From Enterobacter cancerogenus (GTDB lineage Bacteria; Pseudomonadota; Gammaproteobacteria; Enterobacterales; Enterobacteriaceae), in the NCBI GenBank assembly GCA_000773965.1, contig JRUP01000051.1:1-43780 (forward strand): DNA of 43,780 nt. The letters run 5' to 3'. Under the pieces are notes generated by a model. The model made no database searches. It was not told the DNA's origin and saw only the letters and a list, made by a program, of their open reading frames with translations. Shown one piece after another: positions 15,964-24,499 of this stretch; within the stretch, counting starts at the first letter, position 1; each line of letters starts with the position of its first letter. Made by a program: the position numbers and the translations under genes.

Positions 15964-16464
15964 TTACCCCAGAATTTCTTCAACGGATTTACCACGCTTG
16001 GCAGCGACCATTTCTGGAGAATTCATATTGCCCAGGCCATCGATAGTTGCACGAACCACGTTAATCGGGTTAGTAGAACCATACGCTTTAGCCAGAACGT
16101 TATGCACTCCAGCAACTTCTAAAACAGCGCGCATTGCACCGCCGGCGATGATACCGGTACCTTCAGAAGCTGGCTGCATGAACACACGAGAACCCGTGTG
16201 AGCACCTTTAACAGGGTGCTGCAGGGTGCCGTGAGTCAGCGCGACGTTAATCATGTTGCGACGGGCTTTTTCCATCGCTTTCTGGATCGCTGCTGGAACT
16301 TCACGCGCTTTACCGTAACCAAAACCAACGCGGCCGTTACCATCACCCACTACAGTCAGTGCGGTGAAGGAGAAAATACGACCACCTTTTACAGTTTTAG
16401 ATACACGGTTTACCGCGATCAGTTTTTCCTGCAGTTCGCCAGCTTGTTTCTCGATGTTTGACAT
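15964..16464 (-). CDS. rpsE: 30S ribosomal protein S5
   Basis: S5 helps form the mRNA entry channel and affects decoding accuracy. The 166 residues hold the double-stranded RNA-binding S5 domain (LIAVNRVSKTVKGGRIFSFT near 15-35, GFGYGKAREVPAAIQKAMEK near 48-68). A C-terminal domain starts at ASEGTGIIAGGAMRAVLE. The loop around Gly/Lys-Thr-Val-Lys-Gly-Gly, where spectinomycin-resistance changes occur, appears intact. Confidence 0.98.
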   Translation of the reverse strand: MSNIEKQAGELQEKLIAVNRVSKTVKGGRIFSFTALTVVGDGNGRVGFGYGKAREVPAAIQKAMEKARRNMINVALTHGTLQHPVKGAHTGSRVFMQPASEGTGIIAGGAMRAVLEVAGVHNVLAKAYGSTNPINVVRATIDGLGNMNSPEMVAAKRGKSVEEILG

Positions 16465-16478
16465 CTTAGACCTCTACC

Positions 16479-16832
16479 TTAGAACTGAAGGCCAGCTTCA
16501 CGGGCAGCATCTGCCAGTGCCTGGACACGACCATGATATTGGAACCCGGAACGGTCGAAAGAAACATTAGTAATGCCTTTCTCGACAGCGCGCTCAGCCA
16601 GAGCTTTACCTACAGCTGCAGCAGCGTCTTTGTTACCGGTGTACTTCAGTTGTTCGGCAATAGCTTTTTCTACAGTAGAAGCAGCAACCAGAACTTCGGA
16701 ACCGTTCGGGGCGATCACCTGTGCGTAAATATGACGCGGGGTACGATGTACCACCAGGCGAGTAGCACCCAGCTCTTTGAGCTTGCGACGTGCACGGGTC
16801 GCACGACGGATACGAGCAGATTTCTTATCCAT
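16479..16832 (-). CDS. rplR: 50S ribosomal protein L18
   Basis: L18 binds 5S rRNA with L5 and brings it into the central protuberance. The 117 residues begin MDKKSARIRRATRARRKL, a highly basic 5S-binding tail, and end in SGFQYHGRVQALADAAREAG. It lies 9 bp after rplF and 14 bp before rpsE in the spc operon. Confidence 0.97.
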   Translation of the reverse strand: MDKKSARIRRATRARRKLKELGATRLVVHRTPRHIYAQVIAPNGSEVLVAASTVEKAIAEQLKYTGNKDAAAAVGKALAERAVEKGITNVSFDRSGFQYHGRVQALADAAREAGLQF

Positions 16833-16841
16833 AGTGTTACC

Positions 16842-17375
16842 TTACTTCTTCTTAGCCTCTTTGGTACGCACGACTTCGTCGGCGTAACGAACACCCTTGC
16901 CTTTGTAAGGCTCAGGACGACGGTAGGCGCGCAGATCCGCTGCAACCTGACCAATCAGCTGTTTATCAGCGCCTTTCAGCACGATCTCAGTCTGAGTTGG
17001 ACATTCAGCAGTGATGCCGGCCGGCAGTGCATGGTCAACAGGGTGAGAGAAGCCCAGGGCCAAGCTCACAGAGTTGCCTTTAACAGCTGCACGATAACCA
17101 ACACCAACCAGTTGCAGCTTCTTGGTGAAGCCTTCGGTAACACCGATAACCATGCCGTTCAGCAGCGCACGAGCAGTACCTGCCTGTGCCCAAGCGTCCG
17201 AGAAGCCTTCGCGTGGAGCGAAAGTCAGGGCGTTGTCTGCATGCTTAACTTCTACAGCACTGTTGATAGTACGAGTCAGCTCGCCGTTTTTGCCTTTGAT
17301 CGAAACTTCCTGACCGTTGAGTTTTACCTCTACGCCCGCAGGAACAACGACAGGTGCTTTTGCAACACGAGACAT
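16842..17375 (-). CDS. rplF: 50S ribosomal protein L6
   Basis: L6 sits at the base of the L7/L12 stalk near the sarcin-ricin loop. The 177 residues carry the duplicated L6 fold, with the C-terminal signature RRPEPYKGKGVRYADE at about 153-168. It starts MSRVAKAPVVVPAGVEV and follows rpsH after 12 bp. Confidence 0.98.
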   Translation of the reverse strand: MSRVAKAPVVVPAGVEVKLNGQEVSIKGKNGELTRTINSAVEVKHADNALTFAPREGFSDAWAQAGTARALLNGMVIGVTEGFTKKLQLVGVGYRAAVKGNSVSLALGFSHPVDHALPAGITAECPTQTEIVLKGADKQLIGQVAADLRAYRRPEPYKGKGVRYADEVVRTKEAKKK

Positions 17376-17387
17376 TTTATCCTCCGA

Positions 17388-17780
17388 TTACGCTACGTAG
17401 CAGATAATTTCGCCACCAAGACCAGCCTGGCGCGCTGCACGATCAGTCATGACACCTTTAGAAGTAGAGATTACAGCGATGCCCAGACCAGCCATTACTT
17501 TTGGCAGCTCATCTTTTTTCTTATAGATGCGCAGACCTGGACGGCTAACACGCTGAATGCTCTCTACCACAGCCTTGCCCTGGAAATACTTTAAAGTAAC
17601 TTCCAGCTCAGACTTGATGTCGCCTTCGATTTTAAAATCTTCAATGTAGCCTTCTTCCTTCAGCACGTTGGCAATTGCCACTTTCAGCTTGGAGGAAGGC
17701 ATAGAGACCGCAACTTTGTTCGCGGCCTGACCGTTACGGATACGGGTCAGCATATCCGCGATCGGATCTTGCATGCTCAT
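17388..17780 (-). CDS. rpsH: 30S ribosomal protein S8
   Basis: S8 binds helix 21 of 16S rRNA and represses the spc operon by binding an rRNA-like structure at the start of rplE. The 130 residues begin MSMQDPIADMLTRIRNGQ and end with the RNA-contacting STSKGVMTDRAARQAGLGGE region. The mRNA target is recognisable upstream at rplE. Confidence 0.98.
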   Translation of the reverse strand: MSMQDPIADMLTRIRNGQAANKVAVSMPSSKLKVAIANVLKEEGYIEDFKIEGDIKSELEVTLKYFQGKAVVESIQRVSRPGLRIYKKKDELPKVMAGLGIAVISTSKGVMTDRAARQAGLGGEIICYVA

Positions 17781-17812
17781 CTGTGTTACTCCCGTGATTC
17801 AAATGGTGACAA

Positions 17813-18118
17813 TTACCAGCTAGCCTTTTTCAGACCCGGGATTTCACCGCGCATTGCGGCTTCACGGACCTTGATACGGCTCAACCCAAACTTCCGCAGG
17901 AAACCGTGCGGACGACCTGTCTGACGGCAGCGGTTACGCTGACGGGAAGGGCTGGAATCACGCGGCAGACTCTGCAGCTTGAGAACGGCATCCCAACGAT
18001 CTTCGTCGGATGCGTTCACATCAGAAATGATCGCTTTCAGTTCTGCGCGCTTAGCGAAGAACTTGTCTGCTAATTTCACACGCTTTACTTCGCGTGCTTT
18101 CATCGATTGCTTAGCCAT
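17813..18118 (-). CDS. rpsN: 30S ribosomal protein S14 (zinc-free type)
   Basis: S14 is a late-assembling head protein. The 101 residues are the long form without CxxC zinc pairs, typical of enterobacteria, ending KVREAAMRGEIPGLKKASW. The basic RNA-binding part contains NRCRQTGRPHGFLRKFGLSR. It is 14 bp downstream of rplE. Confidence 0.97.
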   Translation of the reverse strand: MAKQSMKAREVKRVKLADKFFAKRAELKAIISDVNASDEDRWDAVLKLQSLPRDSSPSRQRNRCRQTGRPHGFLRKFGLSRIKVREAAMRGEIPGLKKASW

Positions 18119-18132
18119 TAAGTAACCCTACC

Positions 18133-18672
18133 TTACTTGCGGAACGGGAAGTCAAAGGCAGCCAGCAGAGCACGGCCTTCATCATCAGATTTCGCAGTAG
18201 TGGTAATGGTAATATCCAAACCACGAACGCGATCGACTTTGTCATAATCGATTTCTGGGAAGATGATCTGCTCACGAACGCCCATGCTGTAGTTACCGCG
18301 ACCATCGAAAGACTTAGCAGACAAGCCGCGGAAGTCACGAATACGTGGTACAGCAATAGTGATCAGGCGCTCAAAGAACTCCCACATGCGCTCGCCGCGC
18401 AGAGTTACTTTACAGCCGATCGGATAGCCCTGACGGATTTTGAAGCCTGCAACTGATTTGCGTGCTTTGGTGATCAACGGTTTTTGACCGGAGATTGCTG
18501 CCAGGTCAGCTGCTGCGTTATCCAGCAGTTTCTTGTCAGCGATCGCTTCACCAACACCCATGTTCAGGGTGATCTTCTCGACCCGAGGGACTTGCATGAC
18601 AGAATTGTAGCCGAACTCAGTCATGAGTTTCTGGACTACTTCGTCTTTGTAGTAATCATGCAGTTTCGCCAT
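18133..18672 (-). CDS. rplE: 50S ribosomal protein L5
   Basis: L5 binds 5S rRNA and forms an intersubunit bridge with S13. The 179 residues begin MAKLHDYYKDEVVQKLMTEF and include VEKITLNMGVGEA and the tail DDEGRALLAAFDFPFRK. Its first codons are part of the S8 repressor-binding structure, so rplE translation is the control point of the downstream spc genes. Confidence 0.98.
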   Translation of the reverse strand: MAKLHDYYKDEVVQKLMTEFGYNSVMQVPRVEKITLNMGVGEAIADKKLLDNAAADLAAISGQKPLITKARKSVAGFKIRQGYPIGCKVTLRGERMWEFFERLITIAVPRIRDFRGLSAKSFDGRGNYSMGVREQIIFPEIDYDKVDRVRGLDITITTTAKSDDEGRALLAAFDFPFRK

Positions 18673-18680
18673 CGTACTAC
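18649..18680 (-). promoter_or_regulatory. S8 translational operator at the start of rplE
   Basis: On the minus strand GTAGTA just before the rplE ATG pairs with TACTAC inside codons 6-8, enclosing CGATGGCGAAACTGCATGAT. This agrees with the E. coli S8 target as I remember it, which mimics 16S helix 21. Binding of S8 here represses rplE and the genes translated after it. Confidence 0.72.
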
Positions 18681-18686
18681 TCCAAA

Positions 18687-19001
18687 TTACTTGATAGTTT
18701 CGCTATTAGACTTGAAGAAACGGACTTTTTTGCCTTCTTCGAATCTAAAGCCTACACGGTCAGCCTTGCCGGTTGCCGCATTGAAGATTGCAACGTTAGA
18801 AACCTGAATAGCAGCTTCTTTTTCAACGATGCCGCCTGGTTGGTTCAGAGCCGGAACCGGCTTCTGGTGTTTCTTAACCAGGTTGATACCTTCAACGATG
18901 ACCTTACCAGAAGTCAGGACATTCTTTACTTTACCGCGTTTACCTTTGTCTTTACCGGTAATCACGATAACTTCGTCGTTACGACGGATTTTCGCTGCCA
19001 T
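18687..19001 (-). CDS. rplX: 50S ribosomal protein L24
   Basis: L24 is an early assembly initiator protein for the 50S subunit. The 104 residues have the KOW motif near the N-terminus (IRRNDEVIVITGKDKGKRGK). It lies 10 bp after rplN and 14 bp before rplE. Confidence 0.98.
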   Translation of the reverse strand: MAAKIRRNDEVIVITGKDKGKRGKVKNVLTSGKVIVEGINLVKKHQKPVPALNQPGGIVEKEAAIQVSNVAIFNAATGKADRVGFRFEEGKKVRFFKSNSETIK

Positions 19002-19011
19002 TGCTCGCTCC

Positions 19012-19383
19012 TTAGAGTACTTCTGGTGCCAGAGAGATAATTTTCATGAACTTTTCAGTACGAAGTTCACGAGTTACCGGCCCAAAAATACGCGTACCGA
19101 TAGGCTGCTCGCTGTTATTGTTTAAAATAACGCATGCATTACCATCGAAGCGAATGACAGAACCGTCCGGGCGACGAACACCCTTCCTGGTGCGCACCAC
19201 TACCGCCTTCAGGACATCACCTTTCTTAACTTTACCGCGAGGAATTGCTTCCTTGATGGTAACTTTAATGATGTCGCCGACGCCTGCGTAGCGACGGTGC
19301 GAGCCACCCAGAACCTTGATACACATTACGCGACGTGCACCGGAGTTGTCGGCGACGTTCAGCATAGTCTGTTCTTGGATCAT
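19012..19383 (-). CDS. rplN: 50S ribosomal protein L14
   Basis: L14 forms part of the intersubunit face, contacts 16S helix 44 and is the docking site of the silencing factor RsfS. The 123 residues begin MIQEQTMLNVADNSGARRVM and end ELRTEKFMKIISLAPEVL. It is the first gene of the spc operon, directly downstream of the spc promoter. Confidence 0.98.
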   Translation of the reverse strand: MIQEQTMLNVADNSGARRVMCIKVLGGSHRRYAGVGDIIKVTIKEAIPRGKVKKGDVLKAVVVRTRKGVRRPDGSVIRFDGNACVILNNNSEQPIGTRIFGPVTRELRTEKFMKIISLAPEVL

Positions 19384-19464
19384 TTTAGTGCTCCGCTAAT
19401 GTCAACTACTACTTCGGGACCCAAACCTCAGGTCGTTAAAAAGCCCCATAATTGAGGGCGCGGC

Positions 19465-19490
19465 ATTATAACACCGGTTCTCGCAGATGG
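19465..19490 (-). promoter_or_regulatory. spc operon promoter
   Basis: On the minus strand a perfect TATAAT (19465-19470) is followed by the GC-rich discriminator GCCGCGCCC, the mark of a stringently controlled ribosomal promoter. The -35 (TACCCA at a 17-bp distance, or neighbouring bases) is far from consensus, so the exact -35 hexamer is uncertain. It lies about 80 bases before the rplN ATG. Confidence 0.75.
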
Positions 19491-19494
19491 GTAG

Positions 19495-19534
19495 AAAAAA
19501 TGAACGGCTCAGACGAGCCGTTCATTTTATTTTT
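19495..19534 (-). terminator. S10 operon terminator
   Basis: AAAATGAACGGCTC (19497-19510) and GAGCCGTTCATTTT (19515-19528) form a perfect 14-bp stem around a four-base loop and are followed on the minus strand by further T residues. It lies 24 bases past the rpsQ stop and immediately before the spc promoter. It is symmetric, so it could stop transcription on either strand. Confidence 0.88.
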
Positions 19535-19552
19535 TAGAGGAAGCGGATTCTA

Positions 19553-19807
19553 TTACAGAACCGCTTTCTCTACAACGCGAACCAGCGCCCAAGACTTAGT
19601 CTTAGACAGTGGACGGGTTTCGCGGATTTCTACCACGTCACCGATTCCACATTCGTTGTTCTCGTCATGGATGTGCAGCTTAGTCGTACGCTTGATGAAC
19701 TTACCGTAGATCGGGTGTTTCACGACACGTTCGATAGCAACAACTGCAGATTTCTGCATTTTGTCACTAATTACACGACCCTGCAGAGTACGGATTTTAT
19801 CGGTCAT
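19553..19807 (-). CDS. rpsQ: 30S ribosomal protein S17
   Basis: S17 is a primary 16S 5'-domain binder. The 84 residues show the OB-fold signatures GRVISDKMQKSAVV and RTTKLHIHDE. It is the last gene of the S10 operon and shares one base with the rpmC stop codon (TAATG). Confidence 0.97.
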   Translation of the reverse strand: MTDKIRTLQGRVISDKMQKSAVVAIERVVKHPIYGKFIKRTTKLHIHDENNECGIGDVVEIRETRPLSKTKSWALVRVVEKAVL

Positions 19808-19995
19808 TACGCCGCCTTCTCAGTCAGTAAAGTCTTAACACGTGCAACATTACGACGCACTTGCTTCAGCAGATGGGTCTGCTGCAGCTGGCCGGATGCT
19901 GCCTGCATGCGCAGGTTGAATTGCTCACGCAGCAGGTTAAGAAGCTCAGCGTTCAGCTCTTCAACGCTTTTTTCACGCAGCTCATTTGCTTTCAT
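19807..19995 (-). CDS. rpmC: 50S ribosomal protein L29
   Basis: L29 is a helical hairpin at the tunnel exit that, with L23, docks trigger factor and SRP. The 62 residues begin MKANELREKSVEELNAELL and contain EQFNLRMQAASGQLQQTHL. It overlaps both neighbours by one base, so rplP, rpmC and rpsQ are probably translationally coupled. Confidence 0.97.
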   Translation of the reverse strand: MKANELREKSVEELNAELLNLLREQFNLRMQAASGQLQQTHLLKQVRRNVARVKTLLTEKAA

Positions 19996-20405
19996 TACAT
20001 CACCGTCTTAGTAACAAAGGTGGTTTTGATAGGCAGTTTTGCTGCTGCCAGCTTGAATGCTTCACGGGCAAGCTCTTCCGGAACACCGTCCATTTCATAC
20101 AGGACTTTACCCGGTTGGATCAGGGCAACCCAATACTCCACGTTACCCTTACCTTTACCCATACGCACTTCAAGCGGCTTCTCGGTGATCGGTTTGTCCG
20201 GGAATACACGGATCCAGATCTTACCTTGACGCTTAACTGCACGGGTCATAGCACGACGTGCTGCTTCGATCTGACGAGCAGTCAGACGACCACGGCCAAC
20301 AGCTTTCAGACCGAAAGTACCGAAGCTGACATCCGTACCCTGCGCCAGACCACGGTTGCGGCCTTTGTGCACTTTACGGAATTTCGTACGCTTTGGTTGT
20401 AACAT
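19995..20405 (-). CDS. rplP: 50S ribosomal protein L16
   Basis: L16 lies close to the peptidyl transferase centre and the A-site tRNA elbow. The 136 residues begin MLQPKRTKFRKVHKGRNRGL and contain RMGKGKGNVEYWVALIQPGK, which includes the arginine hydroxylated by RoxA in E. coli. It is 12 bp after rpsC. Confidence 0.98.
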   Translation of the reverse strand: MLQPKRTKFRKVHKGRNRGLAQGTDVSFGTFGLKAVGRGRLTARQIEAARRAMTRAVKRQGKIWIRVFPDKPITEKPLEVRMGKGKGNVEYWVALIQPGKVLYEMDGVPEELAREAFKLAAAKLPIKTTFVTKTVM

Positions 20406-20417
20406 CAGCGACTCTCC

Positions 20418-21116
20418 TTACTTACGGCCTTTACGCTGCTGCTTTTTAGGTTGAGCAGCCGGTTCCGGTTGTTCAACAGCAGCCATACCACCCAGGATCT
20501 CACCTTTGAAGATCCATACCTTAACGCCGATTACACCATAAGTGGTGTGCGCTTCAGAGGTGTTGTAGTCAATGTCTGCACGCAGAGTGTGCAGTGGCAC
20601 GCGACCTTCACGGTACCATTCGGTACGTGCGATCTCGGCTCCGCCCAAACGGCCGCTAACTTCAACTTTAATACCCTTCGCGCCCAGACGCATTGCGTTC
20701 TGAACAGCACGCTTCATCGCACGACGGAACATCACACGACGCTCCAGCTGTGAAGTGATGCTATCAGCAACCAATTTAGCGTCCAGTTCCGGTTTACGGA
20801 CTTCGGCGATATTGATCTGTGCAGGAACGCCAGCGATTTTCGCTACGACCGTGCGCAGTTTTTCTACGTCTTCACCTTTCTTACCGATAACGATACCCGG
20901 GCGAGCGGTGTGAATGGTCACACGGATGCTCTTAGCCGGACGCTCGATAACGATACGAGATACAGACGCTTTAGCCAGTTCCTTAGTCAGGAACTGACGT
21001 ACTTTAAAATCGCTGTCCAGGTTGTCAGCGAATTCTTTGGTGTTCGCAAACCAGGTAGAGTTCCATGGTTTTACAATACCCAGGCGAATACCATTAGGAT
21101 GTACTTTCTGACCCAT
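20418..21116 (-). CDS. rpsC: 30S ribosomal protein S3
   Basis: S3 forms part of the mRNA entry tunnel helicase with S4 and S5. The 232 residues have a KH domain with the GKKGEDVEKLR loop (about 77-88) and the C-terminal S3 domain (GRLGGAEIARTEWYREGRVP). They end in a Lys/Gln-rich tail (PKKQQRKGRK). It is 17 bp after rplV in the S10 operon. Confidence 0.98.
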   Translation of the reverse strand: MGQKVHPNGIRLGIVKPWNSTWFANTKEFADNLDSDFKVRQFLTKELAKASVSRIVIERPAKSIRVTIHTARPGIVIGKKGEDVEKLRTVVAKIAGVPAQINIAEVRKPELDAKLVADSITSQLERRVMFRRAMKRAVQNAMRLGAKGIKVEVSGRLGGAEIARTEWYREGRVPLHTLRADIDYNTSEAHTTYGVIGVKVWIFKGEILGGMAAVEQPEPAAQPKKQQRKGRK

Positions 21117-21133
21117 TGCTAGTCTCCAGAGTC

Positions 21134-21466
21134 TCAGCGATCGGACACAACCACAGTAATGTGGCTGGTGCGCTTCAGGATGCGATCTGCACGACCTTTC
21201 GCACGCGGCATAATGCGCTTCATGCTTGGGCCTTCGTCTACGAAGATTTTCGCGACTTTCAGATCGTCGATATCAGCGCCATCGTTGTGTTCGGCGTTCG
21301 CAATGGCAGATTCCAGGACTTTCTTAACCAACACAGCAGCTTTCTTGTTGGTGTAGGTCAGAATATCCAGAGCCTGCGACACTTTCTTACCGCGAATCAG
21401 GTCAGCAACAAGGCGGACCTTCTGAGCAGAAGAACGAGCATGGCGATGTTGAGCAATAGTTTCCAT
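21134..21466 (-). CDS. rplV: 50S ribosomal protein L22
   Basis: L22 extends a beta-hairpin into the nascent-chain tunnel; changes at its tip give macrolide resistance. The 110 residues begin METIAQHRHARSSAQKVRL and the hairpin KRIMPRAKGRADRILKRTSH is present without deletion. It lies 13 bp after rpsS. Confidence 0.98.
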   Translation of the reverse strand: METIAQHRHARSSAQKVRLVADLIRGKKVSQALDILTYTNKKAAVLVKKVLESAIANAEHNDGADIDDLKVAKIFVDEGPSMKRIMPRAKGRADRILKRTSHITVVVSDR

Positions 21467-21479
21467 CTCTTCCTCCTAC

Positions 21480-21758
21480 TTATTTCTTCTTGGCTTTCTT
21501 ATCTGCAGCATGGCCGCGATAAGTACGTGTCGGTGCAAATTCACCCAGTTTGTGGCCGACCATTTCGTCGGATACAAAGACAGGAACGTGCTGACGACCA
21601 TTATGGACAGCGATGGTCAAACCGATCATGTTAGGGAAGATCGTTGAACGACGGGACCAAGTGCGCAGGGGCTTCTTGTCACCGCTTTCCACCGCTTTCT
21701 CTACCTTCTTCAGCAAGTGCAGGTCAATAAAAGGACCTTTCTTGAGAGAACGTGGCAT
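21480..21758 (-). CDS. rpsS: 30S ribosomal protein S19
   Basis: S19 pairs with S13 in the 30S head. The 92 residues begin [20 protein letters not shown] and contain the family signature [19 protein letters not shown]. It lies 16 bp downstream of rplB. Confidence 0.98.
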
Positions 21759-21774
21759 GGCTTATCCTCTAAAA

Positions 21775-22596
21775 TTATTTGCTACGGCGACGTACGATAA
21801 ATTTATCAGTACGCTTGTTGCTACGGGTCTTCTTACCTTTGGTCTGAACGCCCCACGGAGTTACCGGGTGCTTACCAAAGTTACGACCTTCACCACCACC
21901 GTGCGGGTGATCGACTGGGTTCATCGCAGTACCGCGAACGGTAGGACGAACACCACGCCAACGGGTTGCACCAGCTTTACCCAGAACGCGCAGCATGTGC
22001 TCAGCGTTACCGACTTCGCCCAGGGTTGCGCGGCAGTCGATTTCGACTTTACGCATTTCGCCTGAACGCAGACGCAGGGTTACGTAGGAACCATCACGCG
22101 CAACGATCTGCACGTAAGTACCAGCTGAGCGAGCAATCTGACCGCCTTTGCCTGGTTTCATTTCTACGTTGTGAACGGTAGAACCCACCGGAATGTTACG
22201 CATTGGCAGGGTGTTACCTGCTTTAATCGCAGCATCAACGCCAGATTGAACCTGATCACCAGCTTTCAGGCCTTTAGGGGCCAGGATGTAACGGCGCTCG
22301 CCATCTTTGTACAGAACCAGTGCGATGTTCGCAGAACGGTTCGGATCGTACTCAAGACGCTCAACAACTGCTGGGATACCATCTTTGTTGCGTTTGAAGT
22401 CAACAATACGGTAAGCCTGCTTGTGACCACCACCGATATGACGGGTAGTGATACGACCATTGTTGTTACGACCACCGGATTTGCTGTTTTTTTCTAACAG
22501 CGGAGCAAAAGGTTTGCCCTTGTGCAGCTCTGGGTTCACCACTTTAACTACGTGACGACGACCCGGAGATGTCGGTTTACATTTAACAACTGCCAT
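21775..22596 (-). CDS. rplB: 50S ribosomal protein L2
   Basis: L2 is the most conserved large-subunit protein and is needed for peptidyl transferase activity and subunit joining. The 273 residues have an N-terminal OB-like and a central SH3-like domain. The conserved C-terminal segment NPVDHPHGGGEGRN carries the functionally important histidine. Length equals E. coli. Confidence 0.98.
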   Translation of the reverse strand: MAVVKCKPTSPGRRHVVKVVNPELHKGKPFAPLLEKNSKSGGRNNNGRITTRHIGGGHKQAYRIVDFKRNKDGIPAVVERLEYDPNRSANIALVLYKDGERRYILAPKGLKAGDQVQSGVDAAIKAGNTLPMRNIPVGSTVHNVEMKPGKGGQIARSAGTYVQIVARDGSYVTLRLRSGEMRKVEIDCRATLGEVGNAEHMLRVLGKAGATRWRGVRPTVRGTAMNPVDHPHGGGEGRNFGKHPVTPWGVQTKGKKTRSNKRTDKFIVRRRSK

Positions 22597-22613
22597 TGTC
22601 TTTCTCCTCCGAC

Positions 22614-22916
22614 TTACTCAGCGCCGCCGACGAAGTCCAGGTTCTGGCCTTCCTTCAGGGTGACGTAAGCTTTTTTCCAGTCGCTACGACGACCGATACG
22701 CTGTCCGTGACGCTTAACTTTGCCCTTAACAACCAGGGTGTTTACGTCTTTAACTTCAACTTCGAACAGCTTCTCAACAGCAGCAACGATCTCTGCTTTG
22801 GTCGCGTCTTTAGCAACTTTGAGAACGATGGTATTGCTTTTTTCCATCGCAGTAGATGCTTTTTCAGATACGTGCGGTGCACGCACTACTTTCAGCAGAC
22901 GTTCTTCACGGATCAT
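22614..22916 (-). CDS. rplW: 50S ribosomal protein L23
   Basis: L23 is the tunnel-exit docking site for trigger factor and SRP. The 100 residues contain RAPHVSEKASTAMEKSNTIV and the trigger-factor contact region around VEKLFEVEVKDVNTL. The start codon overlaps the rplD stop by 4 bp (ATGA), implying coupled translation. Confidence 0.98.
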   Translation of the reverse strand: MIREERLLKVVRAPHVSEKASTAMEKSNTIVLKVAKDATKAEIVAAVEKLFEVEVKDVNTLVVKGKVKRHGQRIGRRSDWKKAYVTLKEGQNLDFVGGAE

Positions 22917-23518
22917 GCCAGCATCTCCTCAACTTGCTTAACTGCTTCCGCAGTCATAACGACTTTGTCGAAGGCGATCAGGCTAACTGGGTCGATACCT
23001 GCTGCATCACGCACGTCAACCTTGTACAGGTTACGCGCAGCCAGGAACAGATTCTCATCCAGTTCACCGGTGATGATCAGCACATCTTCCAGCGCCATGT
23101 CTTTCAGTTTCTGTGCCAGCAGCTTAGTTTTAGGCGCTTCTACAGAGAACGTCTCGACAACGATCAGACGGTCCTGACGTACCAGTTCGGACAGGATGCT
23201 TTTCAGCGCGCCGCGGTACATCTTCTTGTTAACTTTTTGACTGTGGTCCTGTGGACGCGCAGCGAAGGTCACGCCACCTGAACGCCAGATCGGGCTCTTT
23301 ACAGAACCTGAACGCGCACGGCCGGTACCTTTCTGGCGCCAAGGCTTTTTGCCTGAACCAGTTACTTCAGCACGAGTTTTCTGCGCACGAGTACCCTGAC
23401 GAGCACCAGCGGCATAAGCAACAACAACCTGGTGAACCAGCGCTTCGTTGAAATCACGACCGAAGGTAGTTTCGGAAACAGTCAGCGCGCTCTGCGCGTC
23501 TTTCAGTACTAATTCCAT
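22913..23518 (-). CDS. rplD: 50S ribosomal protein L4, S10 operon regulator
   Basis: L4 extends a loop into the nascent-chain tunnel and also represses its own operon by binding the S10 leader. The 201 residues include the tunnel loop TGSGKKPWRQKGTGRARSGS (about 57-76). The C-terminal globular half (IITGELDENLFLAARNLYKV) is also intact. The leader it acts on is present upstream of rpsJ. Confidence 0.98.
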   Translation of the reverse strand: MELVLKDAQSALTVSETTFGRDFNEALVHQVVVAYAAGARQGTRAQKTRAEVTGSGKKPWRQKGTGRARSGSVKSPIWRSGGVTFAARPQDHSQKVNKKMYRGALKSILSELVRQDRLIVVETFSVEAPKTKLLAQKLKDMALEDVLIITGELDENLFLAARNLYKVDVRDAAGIDPVSLIAFDKVVMTAEAVKQVEEMLA

Positions 23519-23528
23519 TGCTATCCCC

Positions 23529-24155
23529 TTACGCCTTCACAGCTGGTTTAACAATCAGGTCGCTGCCGGTTGCACCCGGGACAGCACCTTTGACCAGCAG
23601 CAGGTTGCGCTCAGCGTCAACACGTACCACTTCCAGGCTCTGAACGGTTACGCGCTCGTTACCCAGTTGACCAGCCATTTTCTTGCCTTTGAACACTTTG
23701 CCCGGAGTCTGGTTCTGACCGATAGAACCCGGAACGCGGTGAGACAAGGAGTTACCGTGTGTAGCGTCCTGGGTACGGAAGTTCCAGCGCTTAACGGTAC
23801 CTGCGAAACCTTTACCTTTAGAGGTACCGGTAACGTCTACTTTTTTAACGTCAGCGAAAATTTCAACACTGATGCTCTGGCCTACTGAGTACTCTTCACC
23901 TTCGGTGCGGAATTCCCACAGACCACGGCCAGCTTCAACGCCAGCTTTAGCAAAATGACCTGCTTCCGGCTTGCTCACACGGTTTGCTTTTTTAGCACCG
24001 GTGGTCACCTGGATAGCCTGGTAAGCGTCGTTTTCCAGGCCTTTGACCTGAGTAACGCGGTTTGCTTCAACTTCGATTACGGTTACTGGGATTGAAACGC
24101 CATCTTCAGTGAAGATGCGAGTCATGCCCACTTTTTTACCGACTAAACCAATCAT
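23529..24155 (-). CDS. rplC: 50S ribosomal protein L3
   Basis: L3 starts 50S assembly and reaches the peptidyl transferase centre. The 208 residues begin MIGLVGKKVGMTRIFTEDG. The central extension NSLSHRVPGSIGQNQTPGKV (about 136-155) contains the glutamine that PrmB methylates in E. coli. It lies 32 bp after rpsJ. Confidence 0.98.
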   Translation of the reverse strand: MIGLVGKKVGMTRIFTEDGVSIPVTVIEVEANRVTQVKGLENDAYQAIQVTTGAKKANRVSKPEAGHFAKAGVEAGRGLWEFRTEGEEYSVGQSISVEIFADVKKVDVTGTSKGKGFAGTVKRWNFRTQDATHGNSLSHRVPGSIGQNQTPGKVFKGKKMAGQLGNERVTVQSLEVVRVDAERNLLLVKGAVPGATGSDLIVKPAVKA

Positions 24156-24187
24156 TGTATCAACCTCTCAATCGCTCGATGACCTGA

Positions 24188-24499
24188 TTAACCCAGGCTG
24201 ATCTGCACGTCAACACCGGCAGCCAGATCCAGACGCATCAGTGCATCAACGGTTTTTTCAGTTGGCTCAACGATGTCTACCAGACGCTTGTGAGTACGGA
24301 TCTCGTACTGATCGCGCGCGTCTTTGTTAACGTGCGGAGAGATCAGAACGGTGAAACGCTCTTTGCGAGTTGGCAGCGGGATCGGACCACGTACCTGCGC
24401 ACCAGTGCGCTTGGCAGTCTCAACGATTTCCGCGGTTGATTGATCGATCAGGCGATGATCAAACGCTTTAAGACGGATACGGATTCTTTGGTTCGACAT
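24188..24499 (-). CDS. rpsJ: 30S ribosomal protein S10 (NusE)
   Basis: S10 is a 30S head protein. Free S10 is NusE, which with NusB binds boxA RNA in antitermination, such as the boxA in the rRNA leader at the left edge. The 103 residues begin MSNQRIRIRLKAFDHRLIDQ and have the long loop GPIPLPTRKERFTVL. It opens the 11-gene S10 operon. Confidence 0.98.
   Translation of the reverse strand: MSNQRIRIRLKAFDHRLIDQSTAEIVETAKRTGAQVRGPIPLPTRKERFTVLISPHVNKDARDQYEIRTHKRLVDIVEPTEKTVDALMRLDLAAGVDVQISLG

Noticed and set aside
16533..17594. A 353-codon open frame on the plus strand opposite rplR, rplF and rpsH
   Set aside because: It is antisense to three certain ribosomal genes. Strong codon bias in such genes removes stop codons from the opposite strand. 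No ribosome binding site or recognisable domain supports it.
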